This document shows, piece after piece, positions 10,095-18,617 of a stretch of DNA of 64,000 nucleotides. The stretch covers positions 82,660 to 146,659 of the forward strand of contig JANQRS010000052.1 of the NCBI GenBank assembly GCA_028284445.1, given 5' to 3'. Under the pieces are notes generated by a model. The model was not told the DNA's origin. It did no database searches and saw only the letters and a list, made by a program, of their open reading frames with translations. The DNA comes from Calditrichia bacterium (GTDB taxonomy: Bacteria > Calditrichota > Calditrichia > RBG-13-44-9 > J075). The stretch's first letter is position 1. Each line of letters starts with the position of its first letter. The position numbers and the translations under genes were made by a program.

Positions 10095-12275
10095 ATGGGC
10101 AAATTTCTTATTTGGTTCCTAGGGTTTTTCTGTCCGCTTGTACTAATGGCTCAGGACTTTTGGCTGCAAACCGGGAAACCGACGGGCGGAATTATAAACA
10201 AAATACATATCCAGAACGACAACAAAATATGGGTTACCGCCTCAAACTCCGGGCTCTTTTACAGTAAGGATGGTGGCTTTACGTGGCAATCGGTCCATGG
10301 AAATCTTCAAACCCAACTTAAGATTCAGGATATAGCGTCAAGCGGCGATGACGCCGTATTTGTTGCTGCCACAGGCGTTTGGGGAACATTCGGTGGGCTT
10401 TTTAAGAGTGAAGACGAAGGTGCGTCTTGGCAATCGGTGCGCTTGGGGTCTAGTTTGCAGGCTGGAGTTGATCCATTGGGTTGTTTATATACCACCTCAC
10501 ATAACAATTTCTTGGCACATTATGACGGTCTTTACAAAGCGCATCCTGGTTTCGGTTCATGGCAGCAAATTTTTAGCGGGCGTATTCAAGATCTCCATAT
10601 TGCTAAGAATGGTGATATTTACGTTGCTACTAACAATCAGTTCCTTAGCAAGAGCCGAGATCAAGGCGAGACTTGGCGGCCGTTAGGCCTTAACCAAAGT
10701 ATCACTAATATTAGATCAATCACCTCTTCAGCTTTGGGGCAAATAATTGCTGGTATTGTCAGCAACGGCGTTTTGGCTTCCTTTGATTATGGCAGGACCT
10801 GGGAGCATTTTGCTCAGGATCGTTTTGGTGGCTATGATGTTAGCATTCCGGTTGTTTTTGCGCATAATGATAGTCTGTTGGGGGTGATATCTTCCAATGG
10901 CGATTTGTTCCTGAGTAACGACATGGGAACAAACTGGTCTATGACTCCTCTATTCAGAAACAATAAAGTCAATACTGCTGCTGTGAGTACAGACGGTGCA
11001 TTGTTTGTCGGAACCGATAATGGCCTGTTTGTCTATTCTATACAGACTGGTGAAATTTTTGAACGATCAAATGGTTTGACCGGGTCAAATTTAGTTCTGG
11101 CCGAATTTACGGATACGGGTAAGCTCATAACCGCATCTTCAAGCGACCACTTGTATTCGTCGGAGAATCGTGGAAGAACTTGGCGAAGTGAGAAAAATCC
11201 CTTCTGGCCCAACTGGGTAAGTCGTAGAAAAGCCTTCCGCAAGTTGATAAAGGCAAGCGACGGAACATTATGGATGGGTCACAGTCTGGGATTGATGAAA
11301 TCTGTTGACAATGGCCAAACCTGGCAAATTATTACAGATCATCGAATTCGCAATTTTTTCGGCAATTTTGCAGTCAATTCACTCGGCCATGTATATGTGG
11401 CGATGAATGATGGCGAACGAGGTGTGTTCCTGTCAAAAAATAAGGGGCGGACCTGGATATCAATTAAGCAGGGGCTTTCCGGCCAATTCAATTGGTGGGT
11501 TCACGAACTTTTTGTAGATAGCCGGGATACTATCTATCTTTCCACAGGTTCAAGTCTGTTTTACCGGACACCAGAAGATTCAAGGTGGCAAAAGATAGTT
11601 TTCAACTATCACATTTTGCAGTTTACCCAATTTCTAGAACTGGATGGTGGGGTTGTTGTTGCTGGTACAGCTAAGCGTGGCATTCATCGATTCAAGCTGG
11701 GACAAAGCTATTTGCATCGCGTGAGCGGTGAACTGCTCAATCAGCATATCCTTACATTGGCGCAAGGGCCTGATGGGCGAATTTGGGCAGGAACGATAAA
11801 CAAGGGTATCTACTTTTCTGACGACAATGGGATTTCATGGCAAGCAAGGAACGACGGATTGGCTTCGAAAAGAGTCAACGATATCGCATTTGACGAAGAA
11901 GGTTTTATCTACTTGGCAACGCGCGACAATGGCATCGTCCGCAGTCGGGAACCGGTTGGTCTCACTACGATCGAGTTGCCTCCTGACGAGCAGGTCGGAA
12001 CGTCTGCGGTTATAAGCGGATATCCCAATCCATTTAACGCAAGTACCAATATTCAATTTGACCTTCCAAATCCCGGCTTTGCGGACATAAGAATTTTTGA
12101 CTATCTTGGGCGAGTTGTTAAGAAGTTGGTTGCCGGGAATCGCAATGCAGGCCGGCATATAGTCAGATGGGAAGGTAAAAATGATGATGGACAAAACGTT
12201 GCTTCAGGTATCTATTTCGCTCAGATGATTTTCGACAACCATCGCACCGTTCAGCGCCTCCTCCTCGTGAAATAG
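10095..12275 (+). CDS. Secreted BNR/sortilin-like propeller protein with type IX-like sorting domain
   Basis: This 726-aa exported protein has a signal peptide (MGKFLIWFLGFFCPLVLMAQ). About 600 residues follow of Asp-box/BNR-type propeller repeats, recognisable as SxDxGxTW motifs (YSKDGGFTWQS, KSEDEGASWQS, SKSRDQGETWRP, SVDNGQTWQ, SDDNGISWQ), as in sortilin/Ycf48-like photosystem-stability folds. The last ~85 residues form a FlgD-like/T9SS type A C-terminal domain beginning GYPNPFNAST (about residue 642) with WEGKNDDGQNVASGIYF. ATG 10095 has GGGAG 9 nt upstream; an upstream TTG frame runs into the octamer array but would bury the signal peptide. Cell-surface or secreted; ligand unknown. Confidence 0.85.
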   Translation: MGKFLIWFLGFFCPLVLMAQDFWLQTGKPTGGIINKIHIQNDNKIWVTASNSGLFYSKDGGFTWQSVHGNLQTQLKIQDIASSGDDAVFVAATGVWGTFGGLFKSEDEGASWQSVRLGSSLQAGVDPLGCLYTTSHNNFLAHYDGLYKAHPGFGSWQQIFSGRIQDLHIAKNGDIYVATNNQFLSKSRDQGETWRPLGLNQSITNIRSITSSALGQIIAGIVSNGVLASFDYGRTWEHFAQDRFGGYDVSIPVVFAHNDSLLGVISSNGDLFLSNDMGTNWSMTPLFRNNKVNTAAVSTDGALFVGTDNGLFVYSIQTGEIFERSNGLTGSNLVLAEFTDTGKLITASSSDHLYSSENRGRTWRSEKNPFWPNWVSRRKAFRKLIKASDGTLWMGHSLGLMKSVDNGQTWQIITDHRIRNFFGNFAVNSLGHVYVAMNDGERGVFLSKNKGRTWISIKQGLSGQFNWWVHELFVDSRDTIYLSTGSSLFYRTPEDSRWQKIVFNYHILQFTQFLELDGGVVVAGTAKRGIHRFKLGQSYLHRVSGELLNQHILTLAQGPDGRIWAGTINKGIYFSDDNGISWQARNDGLASKRVNDIAFDEEGFIYLATRDNGIVRSREPVGLTTIELPPDEQVGTSAVISGYPNPFNASTNIQFDLPNPGFADIRIFDYLGRVVKKLVAGNRNAGRHIVRWEGKNDDGQNVASGIYFAQMIFDNHRTVQRLLLVK

Positions 12276-12344
12276 GAATTTCTGCAGCGCTTCGAACTTT
12301 GTTGTGAGTATCTTCTAGTTTGCGATATTGAAACAGGATTCTAC

Positions 12345-13496
12345 ATGGGCTTAAACGAATTTCTTGAACTTCTTCAAAGTGGCCTCAGTTACCCCCTGGT
12401 CGAGGTCGCCGGTCATGCCATCACGGCCTCACAACTGCTATTGTTCGTCGGCATTATGCTGGTCTTCATTCTGCTGTCACGCTTCATGCGGAAGTCGCTT
12501 TTACAGCGAATTGTGCACTATGCGGAAATGGAAGAAGACAAGGCGCAGAAATACGACCGTATTATTCACAATCTGATGTTGCTATTTGGTTTTGTTCAAG
12601 GCATGGCGATGATGGGCCTCCCGTTTAATCGCTTGCTGCGCTTTGAGCTTTTTCATATTAACCAAACGCCTATTACGCCGCTATCGATCCTGATCCTGGC
12701 AGTCTTGATCGGCTCCTTCGGTGTCATGTCTCGACTGGTCCAGCGATTCTTCGCGAAACAGGTTTTTTCCTATATGAACATGGACGAAGGGATGCATTAT
12801 ACCCTCTCGCGAATTATCCACTACCTGGTGATGATCATCGGTGGAATTATAGCCTTCCAGCAAATCGGCATCAGCCTTAGCGGGCTGGCGGTGGTTTTTG
12901 GTTTCCTTTCTGTCGGCATCGGCTTTGGCCTGCAGAATATTACCTCCAATTTTGTCGCTGGGTTAATGTTGCTATTCGAACGACCGATTCAGGTAGGCGA
13001 CCGGGTGGTTGTCGGTGATATCCGCGGCGATGTTACCGAAATCAACATTCGTTCAACAACGATTCGCTCGGAGAATAATATTTCGATCATTGTGCCAAAT
13101 TCGGAATTTGTTTCCTCGACTGTTGTCAATCTATCACATCATGATACCCGCATTCTACTGGACGTGAAAGTCGGCGTTGCATATGATTCCGATTTGGATC
13201 TTGTAATTAAGGCGCTGAAAGAGGTGGCAGCTGACGACAAAGATGTGCTGCGCCGACCTGAACCGCTGGTCCATCTTGCCAATTTCGGCGACTCCGCCTG
13301 GGATATGGAGCTGCGAGTATGGGTCCGCAATCCGAAGACTTCTCGGAACATACGTTCGAATCTGCATTGCGCAATTGTTCGTAAATTTCGCGAATACAAG
13401 ATTGAAATTCCATTTCCGCAGCGGGATCTCAATGTTCGGCAATTGGCTCCGGTGTCTTTGAGTGACAATCCTGAACAAGCGGCGCAGCAGTCATGA
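12345..13496 (+). CDS. Small-conductance mechanosensitive channel (MscS family)
   Basis: This is a 383-aa inner-membrane channel that opens under membrane tension to release solutes. It has N-terminal transmembrane helices (about residues 20-45, 75-95, 110-130, 150-175). The pore helix/TM3 is rich in Gly and Ala (LAVVFGFLSVGIGFGLQNITSNFVAGLMLLFERPIQVGD), immediately followed by the MscS beta domain (VGDIRGDVTEINIRSTTIR, IIVPNSEF) and the alpha/beta C-terminal domain. It is longer than E. coli MscS (286 aa) by extra N-terminal helices. Start ATG 12345 with AGGA 7 nt upstream. The stop overlaps the start of the M15 peptidase (ATGA), so the two are one operon. Confidence 0.93.
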   Translation: MGLNEFLELLQSGLSYPLVEVAGHAITASQLLLFVGIMLVFILLSRFMRKSLLQRIVHYAEMEEDKAQKYDRIIHNLMLLFGFVQGMAMMGLPFNRLLRFELFHINQTPITPLSILILAVLIGSFGVMSRLVQRFFAKQVFSYMNMDEGMHYTLSRIIHYLVMIIGGIIAFQQIGISLSGLAVVFGFLSVGIGFGLQNITSNFVAGLMLLFERPIQVGDRVVVGDIRGDVTEINIRSTTIRSENNISIIVPNSEFVSSTVVNLSHHDTRILLDVKVGVAYDSDLDLVIKALKEVAADDKDVLRRPEPLVHLANFGDSAWDMELRVWVRNPKTSRNIRSNLHCAIVRKFREYKIEIPFPQRDLNVRQLAPVSLSDNPEQAAQQS

Positions 13497-14281
13497 GTGT
13501 CCGCACGTTCGTGATTATCGCAGCATTGCTCTTCATGCAATCCTGCGCTCAAGAAGGTGATGCCGCAGACCGTTTGCCGGATGGCATCAAACGTCTGCTC
13601 GCTGCTTATCCACAGCATTTGGTCTCGGCAACGGCTCACAGTGTGGTCTGGGCTGACGGGACTGAAATGATCTTTGATGACGGGGTTCGCAGGAAAAGTC
13701 ATGATCAATTGCTGAATCAACCGGATCTCGAGGATCAGTTTCATTTTGAATACTCGCTCGCTGATAGCATGATACCACCACCATACCGGCATGACCCGGG
13801 ACGTATTCGCTATGAACCGTTTTTTCGCAAGATGTATGGCGATAGTGAAGAGATGGTGCGAGGCCGACTAAAGCCGATCCAATGGCTCCCAAACTCAATC
13901 AACAAAACGCTCTACGTTACAACAGTAAATGACCTCGATAAGATTTTTCAGCGATTGTCTCTTGAGCTGGATGCATTGGGGCCGGCCTATCGCAAATATT
14001 TGGAAAAGCCGGCCGGAACCTTTGTCTGGCGAAAAATTGCCGGGACGGATCGTTTGAGCACGCATAGCTTTGGCATGACCATCGATATCAACGTCGACTA
14101 TTCTCACTATTGGCGTTGGGATAAGACCTATTCTTATCGCAATAAGATACCGATGGAAATTGTGGAAGTTTTCGAAGAGCACGGTTTTATTTGGGGTGGA
14201 CGTTGGTATCACTACGATACGATGCACTTTGAATACCGGCCTGAATTGTTGATAAATCAAACGCAACCGCCGCTCAAATAA
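13493..14281 (+). CDS. M15-family D-alanyl-D-alanine carboxypeptidase-like lipoprotein
   Basis: This 262-aa predicted lipoprotein has the lipobox FMQSC at the end of its signal sequence (cysteine about residue 18). The C-terminal half carries the M15 zinc site: HSFGMTID (His and Asp ligands, with the H-x6-D spacing) and WYHYDTMHFEYRP (second catalytic/ligand histidine). M15C enzymes cut D-Ala or D-amino-acid bonds in peptidoglycan. It is translationally coupled (4-bp overlap) to the mscS-like channel, consistent with envelope integrity under osmotic stress; that link is inference. Confidence 0.85.
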   Translation: MSVRTFVIIAALLFMQSCAQEGDAADRLPDGIKRLLAAYPQHLVSATAHSVVWADGTEMIFDDGVRRKSHDQLLNQPDLEDQFHFEYSLADSMIPPPYRHDPGRIRYEPFFRKMYGDSEEMVRGRLKPIQWLPNSINKTLYVTTVNDLDKIFQRLSLELDALGPAYRKYLEKPAGTFVWRKIAGTDRLSTHSFGMTIDINVDYSHYWRWDKTYSYRNKIPMEIVEVFEEHGFIWGGRWYHYDTMHFEYRPELLINQTQPPLK

Positions 14282-14422
14282 AAAAGCGTCGATACTGCAA
14301 ACGTTTTAATTCTCTCATTGCCTTATACGCCGACTTTTTTGAGTTTTCCCTCTGTGAAATATGAGAATATTGCATTATATTCCGTGCTGTATTAAGCGAA
14401 TTATCTTAACAACGGAGACGAC

Positions 14423-15475
14423 ATGAGCAAAAAGATTAGTGAGCTTTTGGGGGACGAGGCATCTTATTTGCTGGAACATAAGTCAAACACAATTTCCAGC
14501 GACATGCTGCACTTACCGGGACCTGATTTTGTAGAACGTATTTTCGGCCCAAGTGACCGAACCATTCCGGTAATGCGTAATCTGGCGTCAATTTATGACC
14601 ACGGACGTCTTGCCGGCACCGGCTATATTTCAATTCTACCGGTTGACCAGGGTATCGAGCATTCCGCCGGTGCATCATTTGCACCAAATCCAATCTACTT
14701 TGATCCTGAGAACATTGTAAAGCTGGCTATTGAAGGCGGCTGTAATGCGGTTGCTTCCACACTTGGCGTTCTTGGCCTAGTAGCACGCAAGTATGCCCAC
14801 AAAATTCCTTTCATTTTGAAGATCAATCACAACGAATTCCTCAGCTATCCGAATACCTTTGATCAGATCATGTTTGCCAGTATCGACCAGGCCTTTGAAA
14901 TGGGCTGTGCAGCTGTAGGGGCAACCATTTACTATGGGTCCGAAGGCAGTGAGCGCCAAATTGTTGAAGTCTCGGAAGCATTCGAATATGCACATAGCCT
15001 CGGATTGGCAACCATTCTCTGGGCCTACACCCGCAACTCTGCCTTCAAGCAGGATGGGGTCGACTACCATGTTTCAGCAGATTTGACCGGACAGGCAAAC
15101 CACCTTGCAGCAACGATTCAAGCTGATATCGTAAAGCAAAAACAGCCGGAAAATAATGGCGGTTATAATGCGGTTAAATTTGGCAAAACGCATCCGAAGG
15201 TATACGATGAGTTGAGCAGCGATCACCCGATTGATTTGACCCGCTACCAGGTAGCGAATTGCTACATGGGTCGTGCCGGATTGATCAATAGTGGCGGCGC
15301 TTCCGGTTCCAACGATCTTGCGCAGGCTGTTCGTACGGCGGTTATCAACAAGCGTGCCGGTGGTATGGGGTTGATTTCCGGACGGAAAGCATTCCAGAAG
15401 CCGATGAACGTTGGTGTTGACTTGCTGAATGCTATTCAGGACGTTTATCTGGATGATGATGTAACGATTGCCTAA
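14423..15475 (+). CDS. fbaB: Class I fructose-bisphosphate aldolase (DhnA/FbaB type)
   Basis: This 350-aa cytoplasmic glycolytic/gluconeogenic enzyme reversibly splits fructose-1,6-bisphosphate through a Schiff-base lysine. Family motifs: LPVDQGIEHSAG, GGCNAVASTLGVLG, PFILKINHNEFL, and VKFGKTHPK in the C-terminal part. Length equals E. coli FbaB (350 aa). GGAG lies 5 nt before ATG. It stands alone, with a 141-bp leader before it and a long hairpin after it. Confidence 0.95.
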   Translation: MSKKISELLGDEASYLLEHKSNTISSDMLHLPGPDFVERIFGPSDRTIPVMRNLASIYDHGRLAGTGYISILPVDQGIEHSAGASFAPNPIYFDPENIVKLAIEGGCNAVASTLGVLGLVARKYAHKIPFILKINHNEFLSYPNTFDQIMFASIDQAFEMGCAAVGATIYYGSEGSERQIVEVSEAFEYAHSLGLATILWAYTRNSAFKQDGVDYHVSADLTGQANHLAATIQADIVKQKQPENNGGYNAVKFGKTHPKVYDELSSDHPIDLTRYQVANCYMGRAGLINSGGASGSNDLAQAVRTAVINKRAGGMGLISGRKAFQKPMNVGVDLLNAIQDVYLDDDVTIA

Positions 15476-15505
15476 GGCAGTTCAAATTTCTCGATTGTTT
15501 TTCTT

Positions 15506-15563
15506 AAACCTACATCCCCCTGCTTCCCCCTTCGAAGGGGGACACAGGGGGATGTAGGTTTTT
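15506..15563 (+). terminator. Long hairpin with U-tract after fbaB
   Basis: A 17-nt arm (15506-15522) is perfectly complementary to 15545-15561, and inside lies a second perfect arm pair CCCCC-TTCG-style (CCCCCTTCGAAGGGGG). A run of T follows at 15559-15563. It is 30 bp after the fbaB stop and could end fbaB (+) and also the PIN gene (-). The very long G/C-run arms are more like a mobile palindromic repeat than an ordinary terminator. Confidence 0.75.
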
Positions 15564-15599
15564 GCATTTTGGCGTGCGTAATTTTTCGGGATTCAGATT

Positions 15600-16028
15600 C
15601 TACAAATCAACGCCTTCCGGGATTACCCGTAAGCCAAGCGATTGATAACCGGTCTTGATGGTGACAACCGTTGTGATGCGCCTTCTGCGCATGGTGAGAT
15701 ATGCTGCGAGGTCATAGAGGTCGAGTTCCAGGTCTGCGTGCTTTCGCAAAAGGCGAAATGCTTCTTTTTGCGTTCGTCTGCCGATCCAGGCAATACTCAG
15801 ATGGGTACCGGCATACGCTTCTTCAATAGTTTGATTGAATTGTATCGCCGTAGAAATACCCAGCGACTCACGTAAAATGGCGGTTGCGTTGCCGACCGCA
15901 ATATTATGAGTGAATATGCGATCCCCATTGTTGAGCGCTTTGTTAAACTCTTTTGCCACTTCTTCATGGTAGGGGGCATTGGGGTCGATCAGTGAGACCC
16001 AGGCACTTTCATCAACAAATATTTTCAT
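15600..16028 (-). CDS. PIN-domain protein, VapC-like putative toxin
   Basis: This 142-aa protein begins MKIFVDESAW, the first beta-strand and catalytic aspartate of the PIN nuclease fold. A central glutamate (ILRESLG, about residue 54) and LDLYDLAAYLTMRRRRI (third acidic residue) follow the VapC pattern. The final strand reads VVTIKTGYQSLG where VapC toxins normally have a TFD-type aspartate, so the fourth acidic residue appears to be missing. It overlaps the AbrB-like gene by 4 bp in the usual antitoxin-first order. Probably an RNase toxin or a weakened relative. Confidence 0.75.
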   Translation of the reverse strand: MKIFVDESAWVSLIDPNAPYHEEVAKEFNKALNNGDRIFTHNIAVGNATAILRESLGISTAIQFNQTIEEAYAGTHLSIAWIGRRTQKEAFRLLRKHADLELDLYDLAAYLTMRRRRITTVVTIKTGYQSLGLRVIPEGVDL

Positions 16029-16240
16029 TGGGAATCTGCCGACGCTTCCAGATTGGACATGTCGAGCAGTTTATAAAGTGGGTTGGAGGCCATGAGCAGC
16101 GACAGCTTGCCTGATTTCACCCGCTTTAAGGAGATTTCTACCTTGTCTCCCGGGACCAGTTTCAGGCGTTGCAAAACTTCGTTGGGTATCTGGAGTTTAT
16201 TGTTCTCGTCAAGTGTCGCCGTAAAGTTACCGAATTTCAT
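16025..16240 (-). CDS. AbrB/MazE/SpoVT-like swapped-hairpin antitoxin
   Basis: This 71-aa protein matches the AbrB-type DNA-binding fold: TATLDENNKLQIPNEVLQRLKLVPGDKVEISL, with the diagnostic IP-x(7-9)-L-x-PGD-V pattern at about residues 17-36. The C-terminal ~20 residues probably bind the PIN partner encoded immediately downstream (4-bp overlap). GGAG lies 5 nt before the ATG. Such antitoxins usually repress their own promoter together with the toxin; the upstream 280 bp (16241-16520) would hold that operator. Confidence 0.8.
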   Translation of the reverse strand: MKFGNFTATLDENNKLQIPNEVLQRLKLVPGDKVEISLKRVKSGKLSLLMASNPLYKLLDMSNLEASADSQ

Positions 16241-16520
16241 TGGGACTCCGTTTTTAAGAAAATTAGTGATCTTTGCTTGCAGTTACAAGGCTTTTGTTGG
16301 ACGTCAATGAGCGATTTTCAAAAAATTAAAATGCATTCCATTGCTGTGGTGTGTAATATGTAAGATGATATTGTGTTTGGTTGCTGTTAGCTATGGATCT
16401 ACAATTATCTGGAACGGAAGAATGACTGAAAAGTTTGACTATTAGTTAATTCTGAAATAGGAATCACGCAGAAGCTGTTGACACCACAGGATGTGAGATT
16501 GTCAAGAAAGATGAGGGACT

Positions 16521-17360
16521 ATGAAAAATGATCTAATTAGAGTTGCCGTAATTGACTTATACAATAACGAGCCCAACCAGGGCATGAAGCTTATCGAAGG
16601 ATTGATTCGGGATAGTGACAAGCGCTATGACAACTTGAATGTCGAATACAAGGTGTATGATACCCGCGCGAAATCGGAAATTCCCGGTATTGACTACGAT
16701 ATCTATGTTTCATCCGGTGGTCCGGGCAGTCCTTTTGAAGGCGAAGGCCGCGTTTGGGAAATGAAATATTTTACCCTGCTGGAGAAAATTTGGGCGCACA
16801 ATCAATCCGTTGAGAATACGCCGAAACATATTTTCTTTATCTGCCATTCCTTTCAAATGATGTGCCGTTTTTTTGATTTGGGTCGGATTCAGAAACGCTA
16901 CAAGCGCTCGTTTGGTGTGCATCCGGTCTTCAAGACTGAGGCGGCCGATGAAGACTGGCTTTTTGGGAAGCTCCCTAATCCATATTTCGCAGCTGATTTT
17001 CGCGAATATGAGGTGATTGATCCTTCCTGGGATCATCTCACATCGCTGGGAGCGACGCTGCTATCCCGCGAGCAGGAACGCATCAAGGCTGATCTTGAAC
17101 GCGCGATGATGGCCATTCGCATATCCGATGAAATCGTTGGGACGCAATTTCACCCGGAGGCGGATCCCCGAAGCATGCTCCATCATTTTAAACAACCGGA
17201 ACGGAAGGAGCAGGTCGTTGCAGAATTTGGCGAGGACAAATACATGGAGATGATTCAACAATTGATGTCTCCGGACAATATTCTGTTGACTCGCGAAGCC
17301 ATTCTCCCTAAGTTTCTTGACAGTGCAATTAACCGGCTTCGCCCCGAAATGCAAAATTGA
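16521..17360 (+). CDS. Class I glutamine amidotransferase-like protein
   Basis: This 279-aa protein is related to the GMP-synthase glutaminase domain. The oxyanion region (VSSGGPGSP) and catalytic His-Glu (GTQFHPEAD, about residue 216) are intact. The nucleophile elbow reads FICHSFQMMC instead of the usual GxCxGxQ: the cysteine is kept but both glycines are replaced. It could be a stand-alone amidotransferase for an unknown acceptor or a gamma-glutamyl hydrolase. ATG 16521 is preceded by GAGGG. No functionally linked neighbour is obvious. Confidence 0.75.
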   Translation: MKNDLIRVAVIDLYNNEPNQGMKLIEGLIRDSDKRYDNLNVEYKVYDTRAKSEIPGIDYDIYVSSGGPGSPFEGEGRVWEMKYFTLLEKIWAHNQSVENTPKHIFFICHSFQMMCRFFDLGRIQKRYKRSFGVHPVFKTEAADEDWLFGKLPNPYFAADFREYEVIDPSWDHLTSLGATLLSREQERIKADLERAMMAIRISDEIVGTQFHPEADPRSMLHHFKQPERKEQVVAEFGEDKYMEMIQQLMSPDNILLTREAILPKFLDSAINRLRPEMQN

Positions 17361-17414
17361 CAACTGACTTTGATTGGCGCTTTCTTTAGCGTCTAAACCG
17401 AACTGACGACTGCT

Positions 17415-18074
17415 ATGAGCATACTCTTAACGCCCGAAGAAGCAAGAATTATGGCCGTGCTGGTGGAAAAGGAAGCAACCACGCCGGACCAATACCCTCT
17501 GTCATTAAACGCACTTAAGAATGGCTGTAATCAAAAATCCAATCGTTTTCCGGTTGAAGATTATGATGAACAACTGATAAGTGATTGCCTCGTTAAGCTG
17601 CGTGCGAAAGAAATGATCCTGACGGTCTCCGGACCCGGTAGTCGCGTGCGCAAATACGAACACCGATTTCGTGAGAAGCTTTTTTTAAATGCCCGCGAGC
17701 TGGCAGCATTGACGGTGCTGATTCTGCGTGGCGCTCAAACGGTTGGCGAAATCAGGACTCGGACGGAACGCATGGTAGATTTTGAAAACCTGTCTGATGT
17801 CGAAGAGACGCTGGATGAAATGATGCGAGATGATCGCACCCCGTTGCGGCTGGTGACCCGCCTGGAGCGGATGCCGGGACAGAAGGAAAGCCGCTATGGA
17901 CATCTTTTGTGCGGGCAGGAAGCCATTGTTGTGCCGGATGAAAAAGCAGTGCGTAGCGCCGGCGGTGGCAGCAGCACAAAAATTGCTGAGCTGGAAGGCC
18001 GGGTGGCGGAACTGGAAGCGAGCCTGAGCGAGTTGCGTACTGCCTTCGACACATTTCGCCAGCAATTTGAATAG
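17415..18074 (+). CDS. YceH-like DUF480 (UPF0502) protein
   Basis: A 219-aa protein with two winged-helix-like halves. The diagnostic DUF480 segment is at the N-terminus (LTPEEARIMAVLVEKE, then TPDQYPLSLNAL, then CNQKSNR), and NARELAALTVLILRGAQT and GQKESRYGHLL follow. The last ~35 residues form a short coiled coil (KIAELEGRVAELEASLSELR). The family is conserved in bacteria but its function is not well established; DNA binding is inferred from the fold. Confidence 0.9.
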   Translation: MSILLTPEEARIMAVLVEKEATTPDQYPLSLNALKNGCNQKSNRFPVEDYDEQLISDCLVKLRAKEMILTVSGPGSRVRKYEHRFREKLFLNARELAALTVLILRGAQTVGEIRTRTERMVDFENLSDVEETLDEMMRDDRTPLRLVTRLERMPGQKESRYGHLLCGQEAIVVPDEKAVRSAGGGSSTKIAELEGRVAELEASLSELRTAFDTFRQQFE

Positions 18075-18093
18075 AATCACCGCGGACACACCT

Positions 18094-18552
18094 ATGAATC
18101 AGGTCAAAATCATTGCAATTGCAGCGGTTGTTCTAATGACTGCTTACATCGGCTATTATTTCCTGACGCAAGGTCTCGGCGAAAAGCCTACGGACGAATT
18201 GTCAGGAATTATTTTGGATCCACCACCGGACTTTTATATTATAGATCAGCGAGCAGACGACGTGCGTCTGGCATTTTCTACCGCACTCGATGAACTGCTT
18301 CGCTTGCAACGGCGCTCCCCGGAACGTGACAAGATTGGGATTCGATATGTCTCAAAAGATGGGGGAGAGGCACATCTGTTATTGGACAGTAAAGCACAAA
18401 ATTTGGAATTGGTAGAGCGCAAAGCCGCGGGAACCGCTGTGAAATCAGTTTGGGTCGGTGGTTTGGAACGGCGTCTGGCCTATTTCCGTCAAAGCGGAAA
18501 TCTGGAGCCGCCGGGGCTTTCAAGTGTGCAACGGCAAAACTTGTATCATTAG
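18094..18552 (+). CDS. Small membrane-anchored protein of unknown function
   Basis: 152 aa, with one N-terminal membrane anchor (IIAIAAVVLMTAYIGYYFL) and a mostly polar remainder. I recognise no family. ATG 18094 is preferred to a TTG at 18067 that overlaps the yceH-like gene. The gap to the yceH-like stop is 19 nt, so the two may be co-transcribed. Probably periplasmic-facing. Confidence 0.6.
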   Translation: MNQVKIIAIAAVVLMTAYIGYYFLTQGLGEKPTDELSGIILDPPPDFYIIDQRADDVRLAFSTALDELLRLQRRSPERDKIGIRYVSKDGGEAHLLLDSKAQNLELVERKAAGTAVKSVWVGGLERRLAYFRQSGNLEPPGLSSVQRQNLYH

Positions 18553-18617
18553 TATATACGGTTGTAAGGGTGTATCCGAATAACTATTGAAAGTACCATT
18601 TTGAACAGGGAACACTT

